The notes beneath the pieces were generated by a model. That model was given only the letters and a program-made list of their open reading frames with translations. It had not been told where the DNA came from and did not search any database. A DNA stretch of 64,000 bases from Branchiostoma floridae (taxonomy: Eukaryota > Chordata > Leptocardii > Amphioxiformes > Branchiostomatidae): contig NC_049980.1 in NCBI RefSeq assembly GCF_000003815.2, forward strand, positions 33,043,882 to 33,107,881. The letters run 5' to 3'. Made by a program: the position numbers and the translations under genes. This document shows positions 24,101 through 36,100 of this stretch, piece by piece. The first letter of the stretch is position 1, and every line of letters starts with the position of its first letter.

Positions 24101-27100
24101 TGTTCCAACTTTGCACAAAGGACTTGGCTAGCAAAGGCTCCGACTCTCACTTCTATTTGAAAGCTCTGAGGAATTGATCAACTTTTACTGGTTGTGTAAG
24201 AGAAAACTCCAAGATGCTCAGACGGACTCTCAGTTTTGTAATGACTTACTTTATGGCAAGCTTTACTCAACCCAGAGTCAAAGGGAAAACAGCAGGCAAG
24301 GTTCTTTGACTTTACGCACTCAAACTTTGTAAACAACTTCAAATAAGCCAGATCATTCATTTTCTAACATACTGTCATTACCTGTATGTTCTCTGACAGG
24401 CTCTACAATTCAATTTACAGTTTAAAAAAAAAAAATTTTTTCAATATCAAATTATGTAATAGTGCAGTGTTTGAAGCTGTATATGAGCATGTGTATAATG
24501 TCTCCACTGATCCTGTTTGTTTGTTTGTTTGTTTGTTTGTTTATACTGTTTTTCATAATATCACAAATTGTTTGTCGCTGTTCCTATACATCTAAGGCTT
24601 TGTCAGCAAAGTCCCTGTCTTCCCAAAGTGAACACTCCCTGATTCAGAAGCCTTACCCTCCGGGCTATCATCGGCCTCACTCATTATATCCTCCATACTG
24701 CACAGAGGCGCACGACTGGCTGAAAGGGGACGCACAGAGCTTGGGGTCAGGACCACAACTGTTAGAACCAAATTCTACTAATTCTTCTACATGTACATCG
24801 GTATCAACTGAAGGCGAGTACTGGGTATAACTTGTATCAAACATCTTTCAATACATTTTGTGCGGCAGGTGCTACAACTACATAGCTTGGGGTGAGGATG
24901 ACCATTTATTTGTCACATATGAAAGATCATGATCAACTGAAGGCAAGTTCTGGGTTTCACTTGATAACAGCTTTGTGTCAGGGTGACAATTTGTGAGCAT
25001 CAACTTCAATTATTACAACAAGATCAGATTCCACTAATTCTACATACATATCAACTGAAGGAAAGTGCTGGGTATAACTTAATGTTTCAAACAGCTTTCA
25101 TTACACTTTATGTGGTGGGATCGACAGCTATAGGATGACGATTTGTATTGATTTGATTTGATTTCATTACACTTGAGTTTAACTGTGTTTGCCTGATGGT
25201 GGCCTCTAAAGTTACATTTTTTTTTGTTGGTGAAGTTTCACATATTGTTAAGTTTTAGGGCCACAAATAGATTTTAAGATGTTGCTTTATGATTTTTACC
25301 TTTGATGTCTTCAATGGACAAGAAGCACCCTTTTTTCAGATTGATGCAGTTTTGAATACTATCTATTAGGTATATGATCCTACACTTGACCCAGTACTAG
25401 GTAAGGCCCAAGAGGACTTTCCTAAGGATGCCTTTTGCGAGGAAATGTTTACAAATTGGAGCAGCCACAAAACTATTAGCCCTCAGCTGATGCATTCAAC
25501 AGAACAAATCAGGCATGCAACAAAACCAAGTTCAATGTGGCTGCAACGCATGGCCAAAAAGTCGGAACAGTTCGCAAAGGCACTGCAACAGTTGGTGGAA
25601 ACAAACAGAGTGCCGTTAGATGGGCAATATATATAGGAAAACTTTTTTGTGCAATGTTTTTTGCATGTGAAACCATTATACAACTCAGATGGGGCCATTC
25701 AAGCGCGCAGTGGTGATGACGTACAGTTTTGAGAGTGCAACCATGCGACAAGTTCTCCAGGGAGAGTTTTCTTACCCTGGTGCTCTTGGCCCTCGCCCCC
25801 CTCTGCCCCCTGGCAGACCAGGGGGGTACCCCCTTGGTTCGGATCCCCCTCTTGAGTGTCATAGCTCGAGAACTGGCCTCTGTTCTTCCTAAAGGCCATG
25901 ACCAGTTTCCGGCCTGGCCAGGAAACACAGACAGAGGACACACAGGAAAAACAGGAGAAAAGAATCACACCAGAAAACAGAGAGGTGGCTCCAGCAAAAT
26001 AATAACCTGCACTTTTCAATTTAAATTGTATATTACTTTAAGAACTTGCAATCTTAAAATCAATGCCTGCCTACATGTACATTGTAGCATTCTATCTATT
26101 ACAATTAATACAGTCAAAACTGCCATTGAAGATCACTCAAGGGACTGAGAAAATTTGGTCTATGTGGACAGGTGGTCAGGGAAAATTATCTAGACGAGGT
26201 GGTCATTTGTACAGGTTTGACTGTACATTTTTGTATCACTTGAAAAGTGTTGTCTTTAGTGTGGAATAAACAAACTGATTTGCAAAACATTCAAAGATTT
26301 GGATCTACAATGCACCTCCTACACCGAAGATTCTCACCTATTTTTGTGCGTATGTCCGACCCCTCCTCTGCTACAGGTTTGACTGTATCACTTGAAAAGT
26401 TGTCTTTAATACCATGGAATAGACAAACTGATTTGCAAAACATTCATACATTTGTATAAACCTTCTACAATGTATCTCACCTATTTTTGTGCGTATGTCC
26501 GACCCCTCCTCTGCGGCCGCGTTGACAGCCAGCTTGAGCAGCATGGAGTGGGCACGCTCGAGTTCCGCCATGGTGACGTTACGTTTCACGGGCGAGGCGA
26601 TCACGGCACGGTTCACCATCAGTCGCATCACTCCTCGCATCGTCTCTTTCAGATGCTCCTCGTGGGACGGTACGGCAGGTTTGGGCTGCTGGCTTCCTCC
26701 GGGGACTTTGGGGACAAGCAGCATCTCTGCATACTTACCACAGCCCATGATGACACCTAGGGATTCAAACAGACAGAAAAGTTTTCTCCTGGGAGGGTTT
26801 CACAGGTTTGGGTTGATGACTGACTCACTTCAGTGACTTTGGGGACAAGCAGCATCTCAGCATACTTACCACAGCCCATTAATACACTCTGGATTCAAAT
26901 AGAAAAGTTAGAAAAGTGTCCTTCCAAAAAGTTGGAAAAGTTTTCTTTAGCTGCTCCTCATGGGATGGCACAGCAGGTTTGGGCTGCTGGCTTCCTCCGG
27001 ACACTTTGGGGACAAGCAGCATCTCAGCATACTTACCACAGCCCATTATCACACCTGAAGATTTAAACAGAAAAGTCATAAAAGTGTCATTCTCCCTGCA

Positions 27101-30100
27101 AGGTTTGACAGGTTTTAGTTGCTGGCTTCCACCAGGAACTTTGGGCACAAGCAGCATGTCAGCATACTTACCACAGCCCAATATAACACCTGGGAATTCA
27201 GACAGAAAAGTCAGAAAAGTGTCATTCTCCCAGAAAGTTTGGGAAGGGTTGAGAGGTTTGGGCTGCTGGCTTCCTCCAGGAACTTTTTAGACAAGCAGCA
27301 TCTCAGCATACTTACCACAGCCCATTATCACACCTGGAGAGAAAATTGAACAGAGAAGTATTCTAAGCCCTTCAACCTCTTTCCTAGGAGACCTTGGCAG
27401 GTTTAGGTTACAGCAAAAAAAAAAAAAACACTCAACAATAAGACCTCGTTCGTATATCCAATTCATTACATTGTACCTGAATTGTATGCATCCAACATTT
27501 CTTCTTCAACTAAATGCAGACAAAGTTTAAAGTTACAATGAGTCTTATAAGTCTATAACATAAGTCTATATACACAATTTTTACATACATGGTACATGTG
27601 TACATGGCAAAGTCTGTCTGTAGTCAGCACATACCCAGTGCCTTGAGAGCTCCCAGCTGCAGATAGGCCAGTTGTAGTGCCATCAGTTCTGCTTGGCTCA
27701 GACTGAGACATCCTGAAGACACGGAAGGCCTGGATCTTATCGTGGACCTCTCCTCTTCCGCAACCTCCGTCTTCGCATTGTCTTCTTCACTTTTACTTTC
27801 GGAAAAGTCTGTATCACTTTTCATTTCAGAGACTTCTGACTTGCTTTCAGCAAACTCTGTACTATCTTTGTCGTCGACGTCTGTCTTTTCAGCCACAGCT
27901 GGCTGTGAGTCAGTAGTTTGGACAGCAGGTTCTGATTCCTTGCCATCAGACCCTTCCTCCTGCATAGCAGAGGCAATGTCTGCATCCAGGCTCTTCTCCA
28001 GCTGGTCCTGATGCTGCTCCTCTGCAGTCTTCTGCCTGACTGGTCTGGTCCTGTTGAACACCCTGGACAAGCCGAGAAGTAAACCTGCTTTATCTTTTAC
28101 CCTTATGGGTTACCCCCGACCCTAGCCCTAACCTGACCTTAACTCAACCCCAGCCCTAACCCTGACTGGTCTGGTCCTATTGAACACCCTGTACAAGAAC
28201 AGAAGTAAAGCTGCTTTGTCCTGTACCCTTTATATACCCTACCCCTAACCCTAACCCTATCCTAGCCCTAACACTTTACCCTACCCTAACCCTAACCATA
28301 CCCCCACCCCAACCCTAACCCTAACCTAACCCTAACCCTATCTTCAACCCTAAACCCTAACCCTCACCCTAAACCCAGTCCTACCTGTCCAGCAGGGAGT
28401 CGTCTGTGCCAACCCCCGTGAGATGCACCAGGTCCTGTAACGTGTCAGCTGTCAGAACCTAAAACCAACCCTAACCCTGCCCCAAACCCTAATCCCCAAC
28501 CCTAACCCTTAACCCCAACCCTTAACCCTAACCCTTAACCCTAACCCTCGCCCTACCACTAACCCTATATAGTCCTAACCTAAGACCTACCTACGCCAAA
28601 AATAGTTACTCAAGCAACTGGATATGGTTTTGAAACCATATCCAGTTGCTTGAGTAACTATTTTTGGCGTATCTTATTACCTGGATGTCTAACCTACATC
28701 GACGTACCTCAGACCTACCTGTCCACCAGAGAGTCATCTGTTCTGACCCCTGTGAGATGTAGCAAAACCTGTAACGTGTCTGCTGTCAGGCCCTTACCCT
28801 AACCCTAACCCCAACCCCAACCCTAATCCTTAACCCTAACCCTTAACCCTAATCCTAACCCTAACCCTTAACCCAAACCTAACCCTCGCCCTAACCCTAA
28901 CCCTAACCCAAACCTACCCTAACCCTAGACCCTACCCTAACCCCTAACCCTGACCCCAGTCCTACCTGTCCACCAGAGAGTCATCTGTGCCAACCCCTGT
29001 GAGGTGAAGAAGGTCCTGTAACGTGTCTGCTGTAAGGCCCTGCAGCTTGTAGGCATCAAACAGCACCGAGTCACCAGGCTCCAGGTTGGTCACTGGGGTG
29101 TCACTGGAGAAAGCAATCCAAAGACTTGACGTTAGAAAACAAAGTACTAGTAATCATCCTAAATTAAGGCAAGGCATGATACTTTTCAAGTAGCTAGTAT
29201 AACTGCAATGTGGCTTTGTGATGGCTCGTGATTTAGCCAAGCACACTGGATGACCATTCTCAAAAAAAGGGTGTTGGGTTCTTTTATGTGCAGAGGTTTG
29301 GCACTTGAAATTCCCCTGAAGCTCCCCCACAAGGGGACTTTCCATCATCATGATATGTAATATCAAATGCAATCAATTACAACATATCCGAGCCGGTGTG
29401 TAGCCTAGGAATGAATGTCCACAAAGTCATGGAAATGGATTCATATGCTAGTACATGTCAAAACAACTAGGTTGTGTTACCACTTGTATATTGGGGACAA
29501 ACTAAATCTATCTATTGAACAAAGTCTTCTTTTGAAGACTTTCTTCCAATTTATCTACCAAGCTGATTAAACTATCTACGTGAATCTATGTATTGTTTTG
29601 AAGATGTAAACTTGAACCCTACCTTACAGTGGCGTCAGCGTCGTCCCACTGCACCTTAGCCGAGGCGCTGCCCTCCTTCACCATCCCCAGCAGGGTGGCC
29701 TGCCGGGACGACTGCTTGTGCACGCAACGTCCCCCCAGCCGCAGGCCTAACAAAAAGACAGTTGATAATAATAACTTTATTGCACAACAATTGTACAAGG
29801 TACAAAGCATGGTATCTACTGAACAGATACATAACTACAGTTCTATGGGGCTGATCTTCTTGATACAAGGGTGCACAGAATGGGAGGAAAATGGTCTAAA
29901 AGAGAAAACTTGTGCTGTGAAAATGGTTTGCAAGGGGTGTGAGGGAGGCGATCCACAACATAGCACTTTATAATGGGACAGGGAAGGTCACAATCTCAAG
30001 CCTGTATATGACTGTCTATTGTCACACAACAGTCAACATGACCTACCGGGCTGAAGAAGACACAGAGTACCCCTTCAAAGCTACCAAAAAGAGTAGTGAA

Positions 30101-33100
30101 GCCGGCCTAGGAGTGTGTTAGGCTACCAGAGACACTTCTAGGCCAGCTTCACTCCTCTGTCAGCTTTTGATACTATCTTATGCTACCGTAGGATCTGCTT
30201 GGAGATTACAGTTATATCGCCCATACAGATACAGACCTTGGTCCACTCCCCCGATCACCACCAAAGCTGGCCAGACTTCCCGACACAGCCGCTCCAGTAG
30301 GTGCATGTCCGGTGCTTGTCTGGCTGTCTCTGGGTTTGCTGGCTGGATGTTCTCATCTAGTAAACCTTTAATAAGAATTGAAATTAAAATCAGAATTAGA
30401 ATTGATGCTCACTCTCATTATATAGGGAAAGGATATCACAAGAACATCAAATATGGTGGAAGATGAAATATATCTCACAACTACTTCCGACTGTCCCTTT
30501 TAATAGCACCAAAGAAGGTAGATCTTTAGAAAAAAAGCCATCAAATTTCATTACTAATTTTTCTGATTCAGAACAAAAAACAAACCCAACCAGTTAAGAT
30601 CAGGATTTAGAAGTCTAAGAGTAGTCAAATGGCTCTTCATTGTGTTCATCTCTCTTCCCTGCTACTTGCAAATAGACCTCCAGAAAGAATATGCAGTACA
30701 AGTATTTTTTTATGGTACACTGCTAATAGGCAAACCTTTTATATCTTCGATTGTTGGCGATCTTCTTTCCACCTCTTCTGCTTTAGAGGACTCTCCTTCT
30801 TTCTCAGTCTCATCTTTCCCTGCCGTATCTTCCGCTATTCCTTCCTCTCCATCCTCTGGTTCTGCCTTTTCTTCCTCCTCCTTCTGATCAGAACTCAAAG
30901 CCTCCTCCTTTGTTTTGTCATCATCGGTGGTGTCTTCCTCGGCTGGTTTCGATTTGTCGGTTTTGGTGACGGTCTTGGACGTTCCCGTCTCTGTCTCCTG
31001 CATGAGAGTCATCTCGTAGAGCCTCTTGATGTTCCCCAGCCGGTCCATGATGCAGCTGTTGATGTGAGCAGTCCACCCTTCCTGCCTGTTATCAGAAGTA
31101 AAGAAAGGTCAGTCTTTGTTTTCTATTGGAATCCAAATTGTCTTCAGCTTGACTTTGCCTTACCTTTGTTTTCTATTGGAATCCAAGTTGTCTTCAGCTT
31201 GACTTTGTCTTACAATGTTTCATATTGGACATCTAAAATTGTCTTCATTCAAAGTTAGGGTATAAAAGACCAGTTTCTTCCAGATCACTTCAGTGTCAGT
31301 GACGAAAGGTAGTGGATTCTATCCGAAACGTCTGACCGTTTCCAAAATCATATCCAGTTGCTTGAGTAACTGCTTTTTGGCAGGTCAGGCTTACGTCTCT
31401 TAAATTAAATATAAAACCAAAGATGCTAAAAATGAAGTTTCCTATACAGGAATACAAATTCTGGGGGGATCTAGAGGTTGACAATACAAAGTTTAACACA
31501 AAACAAGAGAAGAAAACAAATAAGTATCAGGCTTGTATCTTTCCATACAATTAATACCTATATAAAAGGACCTTTACAGAAAAAGCTTGAACAGTTACTG
31601 TAAGGAAACACTACTCACCTGTGTAGTGTACGAATCAGCTGCACGGCTGCCTCGGAGGTGACGGCAGGTGCTGGAGCACAGGTGGGGTCACCTGGCAGCA
31701 GGTCACGCGGAGCTCCTCTCACCTGCATGTCTGTGATCTTCACCTGGAAAATAAAGCAGGTGTGCAAGGGATTTTCAGATTCTTGTTTTTGACTTGTTGA
31801 CTGACGTTGATTGTTTCTATAATTCATTTGTCCACAGTCCTGCTGTTAAGTGTATTTCAAGTAACCTTATAGCAGGTTACTGACTAACGTAAGCTTGAGA
31901 TAAAACAAGCAACCACACTTCAAACAAACTCTGATACCATGACGCATCTGACTTCTGACCCTCAAGTACTTAAGGTTTGTAATTCAGGTATACTTCAGTT
32001 TAAACAAAATTAAATGACGTATCTCTTTCCCAACCTTTTCCCCCGGGTTGCTGCTGTAAAACATCACGACAGGGAACAGCTCGGTGGAGTCCACATCCTC
32101 AAATGCAAGCCTGGGTTCCTGTAGTGAGAGTGGAGAAGGTGCATATTGAGTTAGTCTTTGTGGTAATTTTCGTGCATTTCTCCCTGATTCAATCTATGCT
32201 CTTTCCTATACATGCCATGCATATACATGTACTACTACCAGGAAATGAGCTAACCTTTGACAATTTAGGAACAGGAGGACAAAACTTTTCTGTAGTAATA
32301 TTGCTTGTTGACAGATACAATATTAACTGTGGAAGGATGTAAGGTAAGCTGCATCATAAAGAAACTTTATATAGAAACCAGTTACCAGCTAATGTATTAA
32401 GAACCAGTCCTGCTAAACTGTGAGGCTGCTACCAGTTGAGCTACAGGGACATCACTAAGATACATAGAGAGAGATAGGATTTGAGGTTTAGCATAAGCAG
32501 TGCCCCCACCTCTTCATTCTTGCCAAATGACACAGTCCTGAGATACCTAAATTACTGTAAAAGTGCAGCGCAACTGTGAGGCTGCTTGCAGTTGAGCTAC
32601 AGGGACATCACTAAGATAGATAGAGATAACATAATCTACGCCCCCACCTCTCCATTCTTGCCAAACGAGACAGTCCTGGCCTCCATGTCCAGCACTACGG
32701 TGATGTAGTCCCCCTGGGTGAAGCTGGGCAGGGCCAGGGACTGCTCCCCATTGTGGTACAGGTTTCCGCTGTAGGGGAGGGAGTTAAAAAGTTAAAGTTG
32801 CCCGTACATCTGCACAGATGCTTTGGGGTGGTGCCCATCTCCATTTCTGTAGCCCTTGGGCCACACACTTGTGCAAGCCACTATAGCAGGGGGCTGGTCC
32901 GCTGGTAGTGATGTGTGTTTAACTTCCATACTGTTCCTCATTAGTGCTAAGTGATAAGCAGAGAAAGCAGCATGTACCATTTTTAAAGTCTTTGGTATGA
33001 CTCTGCCGAGGATCGAATTCACGACCTACCAAATGCAAGGCAAGCACTCTACCCACTCGGCCATTGCACCGGTCACAGAGGAAGTGGTAAATAGAATTTC

Positions 33101-36100
33101 ATATTCAACTTATGGTTAAGCCATGCAAAACTAGATAAAAGTTGAAAAAAAAGGTGCACTTTCTGTGCAACTCCAGAAATGTGTTTCCTCACCTGTAGGC
33201 TCTGTACAGCCACATGTCAGCCGTGGTGCGGTGGCTGAAGTCCTGGACAGGGAACTTCGACACTCCCACGCAAGTGCCCTCGTTACCTCTGTTCTCTTTG
33301 ATAATCAGGAACTGAAATGTAAACAGCACAACTTGTGTCCGTAAATAGTTTCACGGACCCATTCTGACAGACATTCCGGGTCATTGGGGGTTCGAGATTG
33401 GATGCACAATGTACATGTACTTGTACTTTCATACCACAAAATGGTATTGGTACCTTCCACTGCCAGCAGCCGGATGAGATGCCTGTGGATCCCAGTCCGT
33501 ACCCTCTGCCCCCGGCCCCGTGCACCAGAGTGTGCCCGTTCTCCACTGTGCAGCACACCGTGCGCTCGGGGTCGAAGTTCGCCTCCTGTACAGCCATGTT
33601 CTCCTCCTCCCAGCATGCATCAGGAGATCCTGCATCTGGAACAAAAAGGAGAGGTCATGTCTTTTGGATACCTGTGGTGGGATCCGTAGGGTATGATAGT
33701 TCATGGATAGTCTTGGCTGAAAGTTGTGATCTTGCAACCTTTAGGTCTGCTTGGAGATAATGACATTTATGGAGTCATTAGATTCTAAGTCAACAAACCT
33801 AACTAGAAAACCACCTTGCTACCTTGCATGTTGCTCCAAACTAAATTTGGAGGCAATCTCTGAATAAACATTTGTGAATACGTCAGAAAGGCTTCACCAT
33901 TGCTCTGAGTGACAACATGATCGTACAACCTACTGCTTTTGGTGATAGTACTGAAATTTACACAAGACCATTTTCCACATGAATGTACAACCTACCTGGG
34001 TTCTGGTGCTTGAGCAGCTTCTTGTCGATCTCCTCCTCCTTGAGCCTGAGCGCCTGTCTGGAGGCGGCCAGCGGGGTCTCCCACATGGACGTGGACAGCA
34101 GGCTGAACAGCTGGTCACAAACCTGACGGGCACAGGAACATTGGTTGGAGATCACAGTTAGAAATCAGATTTATCTCCACATGATACATGTGGGCACGTC
34201 TCATGCACCAGAGAGACAGGATGTGATGGGCAAAGGGCTTTTGTTGTGGGACTGGCAGTATTGGAGTTCAAGGTTGGTAGAACAGTACAAATGTAGCTTA
34301 TCTGCAAATTATACTATCTCTGACAGATGAGAGACATTTCAGGTCATGGGGTCAATGGAAGAGACTACTGAGTCTTGGGGAGGTACAAACCTGTCTGATA
34401 TGCTGCCCGTCCATAGCAGGGCTGCAGGCAGGTAACAAAGATTACAGACATTCCAGGTCAGGGGGTCAACGGAAGAGACTACTAAGTCATGGGGAGGTAC
34501 AAACCTGTCTGATGTGCTGCCCGTCCATAGCAGGGCTGCAGGCAGGTAACAAAGATTACAGACATTCCAGGTCATGGGGTCAACGGAAGAGCCTACTAAG
34601 TCATGGGGAGGTACAAAATAAACCTGTCTGATGTGCTGCTCGTCCGTAGCAGGGCTGCAGGCAGGTAACACGGCTGACGGACATTCCAGGTCAGGGGGTC
34701 AATGGAAGAGCCTACTAAGTCATGGGTAGGTACAAACCTGTCTGATGTGCTGCCCGTCCGTAGCAGGGCTGCAGGCAGGTAACACAGCCTCCAGCAGGTG
34801 CAGGGCCAGCAGGCGTGTCCTCAGGTTGCTCACAAGCGGAAGGGCTGCAAAAAGAGCATCTGATTCAACATGTACTCTAGAAAACAGTCACCATTGTAAT
34901 ACATGCATGTACTATCAATGGTTCACAAGGAGATAGATTACAATAAAGTGTTCTACGTGCTCATAAAGGTGAAGCAGTCATCCTCCACTGAAGTGAAGCA
35001 TGATGCTTTTTCAAGTAGCTTAATGGTAGAGCAATGCAGCTTTGCTATGGCTTGCATTTCCAGCTGCCAAGAACACCAGGGTCACCCCTACTCTTCGTGT
35101 TGGTTTCTTTTGTGTGCAGATAGAGGTTTGACACCTGAAGCTCCCTCATACATAAGGTTGCAGTCCAAACATCACCATTCAAGCGACAAATGACATCCCT
35201 CACAAAATGTCCAAGCTGGGGCCAAACCCCCGCCCTTGGATCCGCTGAATTTGATCCACTTGGCCAGGCAACTGAGTTGCCCCAAATCAACAATCAAAAA
35301 GGATTCCACCCAAATCACCTGAAGTGCCTTCCTCCTGTCCCGACCCTGCGATCGTCAGGAGAAGGTTGGTCCAAGGTCGGGAGGCCATCTTGAGCTGCAC
35401 TGAGCGAGAGGACGCCACACGTCTCAGGAACACCAGGAAGTCGCCCAGCGCAGTTTCCGCAAGTTTCATCTGACGGGTGGACAGCTTCGGCTTGTCTGTG
35501 TGGAGAATGTTAGATATATTTTGGAAAATATTGTTGGAAAGTTTCGGACCTCTCTTTAGATTTATGACATGTGCTCAATTCTTTTGCATCCTCAACATTC
35601 ATTGACGAATCCAAAAGCAGAGACGAGAAGAAGCTGTTCTTACATGTATGTATGAGCCTTAGAGTAGTTTTAGAACCCATACCAGTACTGGTATATCTTA
35701 TTAGTATTTGAGGTCCTTGCATATTCATGTACTTAGCAAGACAGGGCATATATGTAAAAAAACCATAGTTATTGTAATCAATTATGCTTGGGGACAAAAT
35801 TATGGAGCTGTAAAAGATGTCTTCAATTTTGATGTCTTTTGATGTTTTCGACAAGCAGTGAACCATGGCTTAATGTCACTTCCTAAAGATTGCGACCCTC
35901 TCCATCAGCAAAATGAACTTGTGAACTCTACATCCAGATACAGGGTTGTTAAATCTATATGGACTATATGTATACTATATACAAGTAAATCTCACCCTCC
36001 TCCTCCTTCGTCCCTGTGACAGTCTGACCTCCTGCAGCCTCCAGCAGGGCACTCATCTGGCTGCACAGCAGGTCCACCATGGCAGACACCACACTGCCGC

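Noticed and set aside
32995-33070. Functional tRNA genes (here and at 41370-41428, 50640-50700)
   Set aside because: A- and B-box-like sequences are present but the arms do not form a full cloverleaf and SINE bodies follow; they are tRNA-derived SINE heads.
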